Part shown: in pieces, positions 8,116 to 15,699 of the stretch
Layout of the letters: each line of letters starts with the position of its first letter
How positions within the stretch are numbered: the stretch's first letter is position 1
Origin: an uncultured Bacteroidota bacterium
GTDB lineage: Bacteria; Bacteroidota; Bacteroidia; Flavobacteriales_D; Sanyastnellaceae
DNA length: 47,194 nt
Direction: 5' to 3'
Assembly: GCA_903932685.1 (NCBI GenBank)
Contig: CAIZGX010000008.1
Coordinates: forward strand, 1 to 47,194
Position numbers and translations under genes: made by a program
Notes under the pieces: generated by a model
Told to the model about the DNA's origin: nothing
Databases searched by the model: none
The model's input: only the letters and a program-made list of their open reading frames with translations

Positions 8116-8997
8116 ATGAGTCAATCTGATATTCACGCTTTGATCCAATTGCTCGACGATCCTGATGAAGTTATCTTCAACACGGTTCGCGAAGCCATTA
8201 CCGAGAAAGGCGAGGAAGTATTGCATACATTAGAGGACCACTTCATTATTGGAAGTGGTGATCCGTTGGCCTTGCAGCGCTTGTCTGAGATTATTGCGAA
8301 CATTCAATACAAGACGACTTACTCAGCGATTAAAGAATGGCAGCTGGGTGACCAGGATTTGTTTGAAGGAATGTTAATCTTGAATAAGTATTATCAGCGT
8401 AATGTTCCGAGTGAAGAGATCACGTATTTGTTCTCGAGACTGCGTCAGGATATTTGGTTGGAATTGAACGAACGTTTAACCGCATTGGAAACGGTTAATG
8501 TTTTGAATCATATCATATTTAAGCTTTGCGGATACACGAGTGTCTCTGGCGAAATTCAGAATGCTCCGCATTCGCTGTTCGATGTGCTGAATACGAAGAC
8601 GGGAACATCGTTAAGCATTGGCACCTTGTATTTGTTGTTGGCTCGCAGTTTAGACTTACCTATTTACGGAGTGAATTTACCTGGGCATTTCTTGTTGTGT
8701 TATGTTGAACAAATGCCAGAGTGGTTGTTGCCTGAAGGAGAAACCGACGCAGAAGAAATTTTATTTTATATCAATCCAGCAGCAGGAGGTTCTATCCTCG
8801 ACCGAGAAGAGATTGAGCAGTTTATTACCAGTCAGCATTTGCCTTTGGATCAGCGTTTCTTCGATCCATGTTCTAACTCCGATGTTGTTACTCGCAACAT
8901 TAACGCGCTAAGTCACCATTACATCTCTCAGAACAATGCCGATAAGGTTAGGGAGTTGCAGGTTTTGTTGAGTGTTCTTCTTGAGATTGAGGAATAA
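8116..8997 (+). CDS. SirB1/transglutaminase-like family protein
   Basis: The 293-residue protein has no signal peptide. An N-terminal helical region of about 100 residues resembles HEAT-like or SirB1 N-terminal repeats. It is followed by a transglutaminase-like core with HSLFDVLNTKTGTSLSIGTLYLLLARSLDLPIYGVNLPGHFLL. In this family the segment usually reads xxLxDVLxxRxGxPIxLxxLYLxxARRLGLPxxGVxxPGHFLL, so the match is good. The normal transglutaminase cysteine is not present at the SIGTLY position, suggesting a non-catalytic or altered role, as in SirB1 relatives. The C-terminal helices resemble a TPR unit. Function is unknown. It appears monocistronic. Confidence 0.82.
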   Translation: MSQSDIHALIQLLDDPDEVIFNTVREAITEKGEEVLHTLEDHFIIGSGDPLALQRLSEIIANIQYKTTYSAIKEWQLGDQDLFEGMLILNKYYQRNVPSEEITYLFSRLRQDIWLELNERLTALETVNVLNHIIFKLCGYTSVSGEIQNAPHSLFDVLNTKTGTSLSIGTLYLLLARSLDLPIYGVNLPGHFLLCYVEQMPEWLLPEGETDAEEILFYINPAAGGSILDREEIEQFITSQHLPLDQRFFDPCSNSDVVTRNINALSHHYISQNNADKVRELQVLLSVLLEIEE

Positions 8998-9000
8998 CAC

Positions 9001-9013
9001 TCACCTTCGGTGA
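9001..9013. terminator. Short hairpin after the SirB1-like gene
   Basis: TCACC-TTC-GGTGA forms a five-bp stem three bases past the stop at 8997. It is followed by TCAATTCTT, so it could act as a weak terminator for the plus-strand gene. Confidence 0.3.
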
Positions 9014-9037
9014 TCAATTCTTCGAATCAATCTTTCA

Positions 9038-9075
9038 GATCAATCACTACGTCATTGATTGCGTAGCAATTGATC
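9038..9075. repeat. Long palindromic hairpin between convergent genes
   Basis: Outer arms GATCAAT / ATTGATC (7 bp) and inner arms CTACG / CGTAG (5 bp), with symmetric CA/CA mismatches between them and a 10-base loop, form a hairpin in the gap between the SirB1-like gene and trmN6. It could be a bidirectional terminator or a copy of a dispersed palindromic repeat. Confidence 0.55.
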
Positions 9076-9082
9076 CGCAGGA

Positions 9083-9760
9083 TTACATATAGTAAGATAT
9101 CGCAAACTCCGCATACTCCTTCGTCCGAGTGCCATCTTCATTCATAAGAACAAGAGAGCTCTCTTCCAACGGTTGTTCTATTCGATAAAATTCTAGGATG
9201 TATCGAATAGCAGGTTTGTCGGAGCGAGAAAAGACTTCGCATTTTTTTACCAAGAAAAAATTCGACAATTCGCTTTCGCGTTTCCATTCGTCGAAGACTT
9301 CAACGGGGATAATCACGTTCACCCTTCCGGTTAACTTGTGTGCGCGTTCCCAAAAGCGTTTCACCCAGTCGTTCACGGCATGACGCGCAGCATTGCGCGC
9401 TTCGTCGGGTGCTTGTAAACTGTTTTGAAAAAAGGGCGGATTCGATACTATGCGATCGAATTTCACCGGTGCCTGAAGCTTGAAAAAATCAATCTCGTCG
9501 GCAATCAACAACGGCGCGAAAACGGAATTGCTGAAATTCTGCTGCGCTTCCTCAACCGATGGCGCATGAATGTCAATAGCCAAAACACGATTTCCTTTTT
9601 GCGCCAACATGAGCGCTACAACGCCACACCCCGTTCCTACTTCTAAAATTTTTTCTTGTTTCTCTATTTGAATGAAGGCGCCCAACAACACCGCGTCGGT
9701 TCCCACTTTCATGGAAGACGATTCATGCGATACAGAAAATTGCTTAAACTGAAAACTCAT
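9083..9760 (-). CDS. trmN6: tRNA1(Val) A37 N6-methyltransferase
   Basis: TrmN6 (YfiC) methylates N6 of A37 in tRNA1(Val). The 225-residue protein opens with MSFQFKQFSVSHESSSMKVGTDAVLLGAF, a hallmark of the family. The SAM-binding motif I, EVGTGCG, is at about residues 40-46, and the adenine-methyltransferase catalytic motif NPPF is at about 107-110, followed by FQNSL. The start codon overlaps the stop of the upstream paaY-like gene by four bases (ATGA), so the two are translationally coupled. The functional link between tRNA methylation and the thiolase/PaaY pair is not obvious and may only be operon packing. Confidence 0.9.
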   Translation of the reverse strand: MSFQFKQFSVSHESSSMKVGTDAVLLGAFIQIEKQEKILEVGTGCGVVALMLAQKGNRVLAIDIHAPSVEEAQQNFSNSVFAPLLIADEIDFFKLQAPVKFDRIVSNPPFFQNSLQAPDEARNAARHAVNDWVKRFWERAHKLTGRVNVIIPVEVFDEWKRESELSNFFLVKKCEVFSRSDKPAIRYILEFYRIEQPLEESSLVLMNEDGTRTKEYAEFAISYYM

Positions 9761-10359
9761 GACTTCCGCTCGTGCCAGGCATTGTAGCCCTTCGTATCTT
9801 GAACCTTTCGGTCTGCTGGAATTTCACGAAGCGGTTCAACAGCGCGCAAGGTATTGCGACATTCTTCCGGTAAACGCTGATACCATCCTGTTCCTTCCGT
9901 CTTCCATTCCAACATCTGATCACTCACCTCTTTCACTTTCTTGGCCGGGTTTCCAACCATAACACTTCTTCTTTCCACAACCGTCTTCGCAGGAACGAAA
10001 CACAACGCGCCAATGATGCACTCTTCTTCCACAATTACATCGTCCATTAACACCGCATTCATTCCAACCAACGTATTCGCGCCAATCTGCGCTCCGTGTA
10101 CAATAGCTCCGTGACCAATGTGCGCGTTCTCGCCCAAAACAACAGTGGTTCCGGGAAACATATGAATGGTGCAATTCTCTTGAACGTTGCATCCGTCAGA
10201 AATAACAATCTGTCCCCAATCGCCGCGAATAGCCGCGCCCGGACCAATGTATACGTTCTTTCCAATGATCACATTCCCGGTTACGGTTGCATTCGGATGA
10301 ATGAACGCCGACTCGTGAATGACCGGAATGTATCCGTTGAATTCAAAAATATTCGCCAT
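9757..10359 (-). CDS. paaY: PaaY-like gamma carbonic anhydrase fold hexapeptide protein
   Basis: The 200-residue product from ATG 10359 is a left-handed beta-helix protein with repeated hexapeptide units (for example VTGNVIIGKNVYIGPGAAIRGD). Metal-site histidines are at TIHMFPG and the GHGAIVHG pair. The length and the C-terminal extension with YQRLPEECRNTLRAVEPL match PaaY, a thioesterase of phenylacetate degradation, better than a plain carbonic anhydrase. It lies two bases after the PaaJ-like thiolase, which supports the assignment. A frame extends upstream to 10572, but that would overlap the thiolase by over 200 bases, so the later ATG is chosen. Carnitine CaiE-like proteins are the main alternative. 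Confidence 0.8.
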   Translation of the reverse strand: MANIFEFNGYIPVIHESAFIHPNATVTGNVIIGKNVYIGPGAAIRGDWGQIVISDGCNVQENCTIHMFPGTTVVLGENAHIGHGAIVHGAQIGANTLVGMNAVLMDDVIVEEECIIGALCFVPAKTVVERRSVMVGNPAKKVKEVSDQMLEWKTEGTGWYQRLPEECRNTLRAVEPLREIPADRKVQDTKGYNAWHERKS

Positions 10360-10361
10360 GA

Positions 10362-11558
10362 TTACACGCGTTCTAAAACCACTGCATACCCCTGCCCTAC
10401 GCCAATGCACATGGTGCACAAAGCGTATTTTTTGTTTGAACGAGCCAACTGCATAGAGGCCGTTTGAACCAAACGTGCTCCGCTCATGCCCAGTGGATGA
10501 CCCAACGCAATAGCTCCTCCTTGCGGATTGATGCGCGCGTCGTTGTCTTCCAAGCCAAGCTGACGTGTGCAAGCCAAAACTTGCGCCGCGAAGGCTTCAT
10601 TCAATTCTAAAATATCCATTTGATCGAGCGTCAATCCTGCACGCTTCAACGCCAACTTAGAAGCTTCAACCGGACCAATGCCCATGATGCGCGGCTCTAC
10701 TCCGCTTACTGCAGAAGAAACCACTCGCGTTAACGGAGTAAGTCCGTGCGTTTGCAATCCATTCTCACTCGCCATCAACAATGCTGAAGCACCGTCGTTT
10801 AATCCAGATGCATTTCCTGCGGTAACGGTTCCTCCGTTTCTGAATGAAGCGCGCAATTTTGCAAGACCTTCCAAGGTTGTTCCTGCCTTTGCAAATTCGT
10901 CTGTATTGAAAATTATTGGATCTCCTTTTTTTGTTGGAATGTTCACCGCAACAATTTCTTCCTTCAACAAATGAATGGAGGCTGCTGCTTTTTGTTGAGA
11001 CCAAAGCGCGAAAGCGTCTTGGTCATCGCGAGAAATATTGAACATCTCAGCTAAGTTCTCTGCCGTTTCACCCATGGCATCTACGCCATACATTTCCTTC
11101 ATTTTCGGATTCACAAAACGCCATCCGAATGCAGAGTCGAACATCTGCGCATCTCTTCCGAAAGCCGAGCTAGTCTTCGAAATCACCCACGGTCCGCGAG
11201 TCATGTGCTCAACTCCTCCTGCTATAAAAACATCGCCTTCATTCGCATGGGCAGCGCGAGCAGCAGTAGCAACCGCACTCATACCTGAAGCACACAAGCG
11301 GTTCAAAGTTTCTGCCGGAACGGTATACGGAAGTCCTGCCAACAACACAGCCATACGCGCCACGTTGCGGTTGTCTTCTCCGGCCTGATTGGCGCAACCC
11401 ATGAACACGTCTGAAATAACAGCGGGATCGAGATTAGGGAATTTCTTCATCAATTCAGCCAACACAACTGCTGCTAAATCATCGGCTCTCACCGGACCAA
11501 GTGTTCCGCCAAAACTTCCAATTGCAGTGCGAACACCACCTACTACGAATGCATTCAT
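10362..11558 (-). CDS. 3-oxoadipyl-CoA/acetyl-CoA acyltransferase (PaaJ/PcaF-like thiolase)
   Basis: This 398-residue thiolase performs CoA-dependent cleavage of a 3-oxoacyl-CoA. It shows the nucleophile motif NRLCASGMSA, the His motif LGHPLGMSGAR and the C-terminal Cys motif CTMCIGVGQG. The segment GGVEHMTRGPWVISK...SAFGWRFVNPKM is characteristic of the PaaJ/PcaF subgroup, which acts in the last step of phenylacetate or beta-ketoadipate breakdown. Adjacent paaY supports phenylacetate degradation, but no paaABCDE, paaG, paaH or paaZ is in the window. A second, different thiolase lies at 17575-18756. The start at 11558 gives the canonical N-terminus MNAFVVGGVRTAIG; an upstream extension to 11627 is unlikely. 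Confidence 0.85.
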   Translation of the reverse strand: MNAFVVGGVRTAIGSFGGTLGPVRADDLAAVVLAELMKKFPNLDPAVISDVFMGCANQAGEDNRNVARMAVLLAGLPYTVPAETLNRLCASGMSAVATAARAAHANEGDVFIAGGVEHMTRGPWVISKTSSAFGRDAQMFDSAFGWRFVNPKMKEMYGVDAMGETAENLAEMFNISRDDQDAFALWSQQKAAASIHLLKEEIVAVNIPTKKGDPIIFNTDEFAKAGTTLEGLAKLRASFRNGGTVTAGNASGLNDGASALLMASENGLQTHGLTPLTRVVSSAVSGVEPRIMGIGPVEASKLALKRAGLTLDQMDILELNEAFAAQVLACTRQLGLEDNDARINPQGGAIALGHPLGMSGARLVQTASMQLARSNKKYALCTMCIGVGQGYAVVLERV

Positions 11559-11630
11559 ATGTTTATAAATCTTGGGCAAAGATGAAGAAATATTCATGAA
11601 CCTGAGGCAAGTGTAGTTACTTTTCAAGCT

Positions 11631-11638
11631 TATGTTTG
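11631..11638 (+). promoter_or_regulatory. -7 box 4 bases before surE start
   Basis: TATGTTTG matches TAnnTTTG exactly and is only four bases (CAGT) from ATG 11643, so a transcript starting from it would be leaderless or nearly so. No -33 TTG at the standard spacing is seen. Confidence 0.45.
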
Positions 11639-11642
11639 CAGT

Positions 11643-12416
11643 ATGGATTTAGAACGTACGATTTTAGTTGTGAACGATGACGGCATTACGGCCAAGGGTA
11701 TTCGTTCGTTGGTGGAAGTTGCGAAGAAATTCGGACAAGTAGTTGTGGTTGCTCCAGACAAAGCGCAAAGCGGAATGGGGCATGCGGTTACCATTAACGG
11801 TATCATTCGCGCTCAAGAGCAAAACATCTTTGGTGAAGGGGTTCAGGCCTATTCTTGCACGGGCACTCCGGCCGATTGCGTGAAGTTTGGCATTTCGCAA
11901 ATCATTAAGAAAAATCCGGATCTCATTTTAAGTGGTGTGAATCACGGGAACAACTCTGCCACCAACGTTTTATACAGCGGAACCATGTCAGCAGCGCTTG
12001 AAGGTGCGATGGAAGGAATTACTTCTCTCGGATTCTCACTTCTCGATTACGCAGCAGACGCCGATTTCAGCGCATCTATGCATTTCGCTGAAATTATCGT
12101 TCGCAATGTTTTGAACGACGAACACCTTCCAGAAAATTTCTGTTTGAATGTTAATATTCCAAAAGGAAGCATTGAGGAAATAAAAGGCATCCGCTTCGGA
12201 AGACAAGCTGAAGCTTTTTGGGACGACTGGTTTGAACACCGAAAAGATCCTGGTGGAAAAGACTACTATTGGTTAACAGGAACCTTCCACAACCATGACA
12301 AAGGAGTAGACACCGACGAATATGCTCTGGCAAACATGTATGTTTCGGCAGTACCTGTTCAGTATGACTTAACGGCTTATCACACGCTTAAACATTTGCA
12401 ACAATGGCCACTGTGA
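11643..12416 (+). CDS. surE: 5'/3'-nucleotidase SurE
   Basis: SurE is a metal-dependent phosphatase acting on nucleoside 5'- and 3'-monophosphates, and is linked to stationary-phase survival. The 257-residue product has the metal-binding motif NDDG at residues 11-14, VAPDKAQSGMGHAVT with the metal-ligand serine, TGTPADCVKFG, and SGVNHGNNSATNVLYSGTMSAALEG with the conserved Asn. The length is usual. It is the first gene of an operon whose members overlap (13 bases with the next gene), leading to lpxB. A surE-lpxB neighbourhood is common in Bacteroidota. Confidence 0.96.
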   Translation: MDLERTILVVNDDGITAKGIRSLVEVAKKFGQVVVVAPDKAQSGMGHAVTINGIIRAQEQNIFGEGVQAYSCTGTPADCVKFGISQIIKKNPDLILSGVNHGNNSATNVLYSGTMSAALEGAMEGITSLGFSLLDYAADADFSASMHFAEIIVRNVLNDEHLPENFCLNVNIPKGSIEEIKGIRFGRQAEAFWDDWFEHRKDPGGKDYYWLTGTFHNHDKGVDTDEYALANMYVSAVPVQYDLTAYHTLKHLQQWPL

Positions 12417-12712
12417 AAAAAGGAAAGCTAGACACGTTCGCGTATGGAGTTGTTGCAGGAATTCTGGGAGCTGCTGTTGGATTCGTGGTATTCGGATTTT
12501 TAATTGCACAAATCAATGGACAAACCTTCGGAAGGTTTATAGAAACATTGGTTCAAGGAAGCGACATCTTTCATGACAAACTTGTAACAGTAAGTATACT
12601 GTTCGACGTGATCTTGTTCTTCGTTATGATACGTCAAGAATATTACAACTTCTGCAAAGGACTTCTCGCTGTGGTAATCGTTAGCGTGCCTGTTGCTATT
12701 TATTTATACTAA
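12404..12712 (+). CDS. Small membrane protein between surE and lpxB
   Basis: The 102-residue protein has a short basic N-terminus (MATVKKGK) and three hydrophobic stretches: about residues 13-35, 61-74 and 83-101. It begins 13 bases inside surE and ends on the first base of the lpxB ATG, so its expression is locked to both. I recognise no named domain. Its position suggests a role at the inner membrane near lipid A assembly, but this is inference from context only. Confidence 0.75.
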   Translation: MATVKKGKLDTFAYGVVAGILGAAVGFVVFGFLIAQINGQTFGRFIETLVQGSDIFHDKLVTVSILFDVILFFVMIRQEYYNFCKGLLAVVIVSVPVAIYLY

Positions 12713-13851
12713 TGCAACAAGGACAAAAATTCTTTTTTATCGCGGGTGAAGCATCAGGTGATTTGCATGCAAGCAATTTGGCCTTGGCCTTATTGAAACA
12801 AGATCCTACCCTTCAATTGGTGGGTTGGGGTGGTGATTTAATGCAACGCGAAGGCGTGAAAATTTCAACGCACTTCAAAGATTTAGCCTTCATGGGGTTT
12901 TGGGAGGTCGTGAAGAACATTCGCACCATTTTCAAAAACATACAACGCTGCAAAGATGAAATTTTAAGCGAGCGTCCAGATGCAATCATACTTATCGACT
13001 ACCCTGGATTCAACTTACGCATTGCTGCTTGGGCAAAGAAACAAGGTATACCGGTGTATTATTACATTGCTCCGCAGATATGGGCCTGGAAAGAAAATCG
13101 TGTACACAAGATTAAACGCGACGTTACAGAACTATACGCTGTGCTTCCGTTTGAAAAAGATTTCTACGCTCGAAAAGGAATGGACGTTCAGTTTGTAGGT
13201 CATCCTCTTCTCGATGAAATGAACAAACGCAAGAGTGTTTCTGGAGAGGAATTTCGAAAGAAATATTTTCTAGATAATCGCCCAATAATTGCTCTACTTC
13301 CCGGAAGCCGCCAACAAGAAATCACACGCATGTTGAATGTGATGTTGGAAATGAAATACAAATTCCCTGAGCATCAGTTTATCATTGCAGGTGCTCCTTC
13401 CCTTCCTGAAAATCTGTACAAAGAAATTATTGGAAAGCACAAAGTCAGTTTGTTCTACAACGTCACTTACGACTTGGTGGAAGCCAGCGAAGCGGCTTTG
13501 GTCACAAGCGGAACAGCTACACTTGAAACAGCTTTACTGGGGACTCCTCAAGTGGTTTGCTACAAAGCGAACGCGGTTTCTTTCGCAATAGCGAAACGCT
13601 TAGTGAAAATAAAATTCATTTCTTTGGTGAATTTACTATTGAATCGCGAAGCCGTTCGCGAGCTCATTCAAGACGAATGGAATGTCGCGCAAGCGGAAGA
13701 AGAATTGCGCGCCGTGCTTGTTGGCGGAAGCAAACGAGAATCTGTTTTGAAGTCTTACGCAGAATTAAAAGAGTCTCTCGGAAACGGCGGAGCTTCGGAG
13801 TTAACGGCAAGCTTGCTGTTGAAAAATAGTGAAGGACGATCAAAAGCCTAA
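12712..13851 (+). CDS. lpxB: Lipid-A-disaccharide synthase
   Basis: LpxB (GT19) joins UDP-diacylglucosamine and lipid X to make the lipid A disaccharide at the inner membrane. The 379-residue length fits. Conserved segments are the N-terminal FFIAGEASGDLHASNL, MGFWEVVKNI, ILIDYPGFNLRIA, YYIAPQIWAWKENR, the phosphate-binding LLPGSRQQEI, and SGTATLETALLGTPQVVCYKAN. It starts at the last base of the previous gene and overlaps the SpoIID-like gene by 23 bases. It confirms a lipopolysaccharide-bearing, Gram-negative cell. Confidence 0.97.
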   Translation: MQQGQKFFFIAGEASGDLHASNLALALLKQDPTLQLVGWGGDLMQREGVKISTHFKDLAFMGFWEVVKNIRTIFKNIQRCKDEILSERPDAIILIDYPGFNLRIAAWAKKQGIPVYYYIAPQIWAWKENRVHKIKRDVTELYAVLPFEKDFYARKGMDVQFVGHPLLDEMNKRKSVSGEEFRKKYFLDNRPIIALLPGSRQQEITRMLNVMLEMKYKFPEHQFIIAGAPSLPENLYKEIIGKHKVSLFYNVTYDLVEASEAALVTSGTATLETALLGTPQVVCYKANAVSFAIAKRLVKIKFISLVNLLLNREAVRELIQDEWNVAQAEEELRAVLVGGSKRESVLKSYAELKESLGNGGASELTASLLLKNSEGRSKA

Positions 13852-15037
13852 TTCTTCTGAACGTAGTTTAGCGCTTGTGAAAACGAGCATTCTATTCTTC
13901 TGCACTATAGTTCTGTCTATGCATATGCACGGACAAGTTATTCGCTTGGAATTACTCTCACAAAAACAATGGACATACCTATATGTGCAATGTACCGACA
14001 GTTTTCATATTCAGTGCGACACCATTAATCTTCATATACCCAGCAAGCATACCGTTGTGTTTATGTTGAATGAAAAAAACATTCAAGTAAAAACGGATCC
14101 TTACAAAACCATTCAAACTTCAAAAGCGAGTTTTTCTTCGTTGAAAAACGATGCGCTTTTCGCTTTGATGCAAAACTCAAAAACCTTTATTTTCAAATAC
14201 GAAGGCGAGTTTTCCCTTCAACCCAACGATTTAAAAATTCAAGTAATTAATTCACTCCCGTTGCAAGAGTATGTCGCTGGTGTGGTTGAAGCCGAAGGCG
14301 GTGCCAATAAACCATTAGAGTATTACAAAGTGCAGGCGATCCTTAGTCGAACCTATGCCCTTCGAAATCACGAGCGGCATCTTGGATATGACGTTTGCGA
14401 CGGAACGCATTGTCAGGTTTATCATGGCATTTCAAAAAATGACGACGATATTTTTACTGCAGTCATAGCCACTGAAAACTTGGTTATTGTAGACAGTACG
14501 GCTCAGTTAATAACAGCATTTTTTCATAGCAATTGTGGCGGACAAACCTGCAGCGCCCAAGACGTTTGGAAAGCAAATTTGTCTTATTGTATTGGAAAAA
14601 AAGACCCCTATTGCATGGGAATGCCAAACAGCAATTGGGAAAAACGGATTTCTGGAAATGACTGGAAAAACTATTTAACCACTAAGAATATTTCAATCAA
14701 CGACTCCGACGAATGCATCTCCGGAAGCATGAATTGCAGCTCGAATAAGCGTCCGCTTTTATACATTCAAAACAAGACTACACTTTCCACTAAAGACATG
14801 CGCACAGACTTAAAATTGAAGTCGGCCTATTTTCACATAGAAGAATTAGATAACGAAGTAATTCTTCACGGAAGAGGCTTCGGACATGGTGTTGGACTTT
14901 GTCAAGAAGGAGCCATGAACATGGCGAAAAAAGGAAAATCAGCAGAAGATATACTTCATTTCTATTTTAGTGGTGTTCACATTCTGCCTTTCGACAAGCA
15001 ATGGCTTTTTAAAGAAAATTTACCTGTTACTCCGTAG
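13829..15037 (+). CDS. SpoIID/LytB-domain cell wall protein
   Basis: The 402-residue product has an N-terminal signal or anchor sequence (KTSILFFCTIVLSMHMHGQ, about residues 18-36). The SpoIID domain follows, with LPLQEYVAGVVEAEGG, YYKVQAILSRTYALRN and the C-terminal GRGFGHGVGLCQEGAMNMA...FYFSGV. In characterised SpoIID the glutamate of the VxxE segment is catalytic for glycan cleavage, and here VVEAE retains glutamates. Related Gram-negative proteins are amidase enhancers or lytic transglycosylases acting on denuded peptidoglycan. A cluster of cysteines (CDGTHCQVYHG, NCGGQTCSA) suggests disulfides in the periplasm. The start overlaps lpxB by 23 bases; an in-frame later start is possible but would shorten the basic N-region. 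Confidence 0.88.
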   Translation: MKDDQKPNSSERSLALVKTSILFFCTIVLSMHMHGQVIRLELLSQKQWTYLYVQCTDSFHIQCDTINLHIPSKHTVVFMLNEKNIQVKTDPYKTIQTSKASFSSLKNDALFALMQNSKTFIFKYEGEFSLQPNDLKIQVINSLPLQEYVAGVVEAEGGANKPLEYYKVQAILSRTYALRNHERHLGYDVCDGTHCQVYHGISKNDDDIFTAVIATENLVIVDSTAQLITAFFHSNCGGQTCSAQDVWKANLSYCIGKKDPYCMGMPNSNWEKRISGNDWKNYLTTKNISINDSDECISGSMNCSSNKRPLLYIQNKTTLSTKDMRTDLKLKSAYFHIEELDNEVILHGRGFGHGVGLCQEGAMNMAKKGKSAEDILHFYFSGVHILPFDKQWLFKENLPVTP

Positions 15038-15084
15038 GTCCGGGGGAAGGTTCTGAGAAAGGTCCGGGGGAAGGTTCTACGAAA
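15037..15084. repeat. 24-bp tandem duplication at convergent gene ends
   Basis: Two head-to-tail 24-base copies (15037-15060 and 15061-15084) begin GGTCCGGGGGAAGGTTCT and differ only at two bases before the final GAAA. The right copy contains the stop codon and last codon of the IMPACT-family gene, so the left copy looks like a duplication of that gene end into the intergenic space. Confidence 0.85.
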
Positions 15085-15694
15085 GGTGCTTCGCAAGATT
15101 TTCTGCTTTCAAAGAGTTTAATCGCAGGTCTTTCAAGACACTTAACAGTTGTGTTTCCATTTCTTCCTTGATTGAAATTTCAATGGTGAAATCCATTTCA
15201 ACTTTCGTCTTTATTTTTCGAAATGAAAGTCGGTTTAGAGCATTCATGAGTGATGGCGTTTCTTCGTGACTTACAGAAAGGGAGTATTGAACTTCTATTT
15301 CGCATTCCTCTATTCCACTTGCTTCCAACGCAAGCTTTGCTGCATTTTTGTATGCATCTATTAACCCGGAAACCCCCAACTTCGTCCCTCCATAATAACG
15401 AATGACAGCAACCAAGACTTCTGTGAGTTTTGCAGATTTAATTTGATTCAGGATGGGCTTTCCGGCAGTGCCGCCTGGCTCACCGTCATCTGAACTTCGC
15501 TCTAATTTCTCATAAACAGTTAAGACATAAGCGAAGCAAATGTGTGTGGCTTGCGGATGTTCTTCCCAAAGGTCTTGAATAATTTGTTTGGCTTCCTTTT
15601 CTGAATGAACACGAAAGGTTTTTCCAATGTGCTTGCTTCCACTTACTTTATACAACGAATCGGCCGATGAAGAAACGGTAAGGTAATTCGACAT
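15077..15694 (-). CDS. IMPACT/YigZ-family protein
   Basis: This 205-residue protein matches the YigZ/IMPACT family: the signature RSSDDGEPGGTAGKPIL lies at about residues 67-83, followed by VAVIRYYGGTKLGVSGLIDAY. The N-terminal domain has a ribosomal-S5-like fold, and the C-terminal 70 residues correspond to the EF-G-like DUF1949 region. Eukaryotic IMPACT regulates Gcn2, while the bacterial role is unresolved but thought to be translation related. It lies six bases downstream of the FlaA1-type gene on the same strand, probably in one transcript with the thiolase further upstream. Confidence 0.9.
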   Translation of the reverse strand: MSNYLTVSSSADSLYKVSGSKHIGKTFRVHSEKEAKQIIQDLWEEHPQATHICFAYVLTVYEKLERSSDDGEPGGTAGKPILNQIKSAKLTEVLVAVIRYYGGTKLGVSGLIDAYKNAAKLALEASGIEECEIEVQYSLSVSHEETPSLMNALNRLSFRKIKTKVEMDFTIEISIKEEMETQLLSVLKDLRLNSLKAENLAKHLS

Positions 15695-15699
15695 TACAG

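Noticed and set aside
10096-10467. Plus-strand frame opposite paaY and the thiolase end
   Set aside because: It crosses two real minus-strand genes and shows no protein-like composition.
10360-10572. Upstream extension of the PaaY-like gene
   Set aside because: It overlaps the thiolase coding end in another frame, and the product lacks hexapeptide character; ATG 10359 fits the family.
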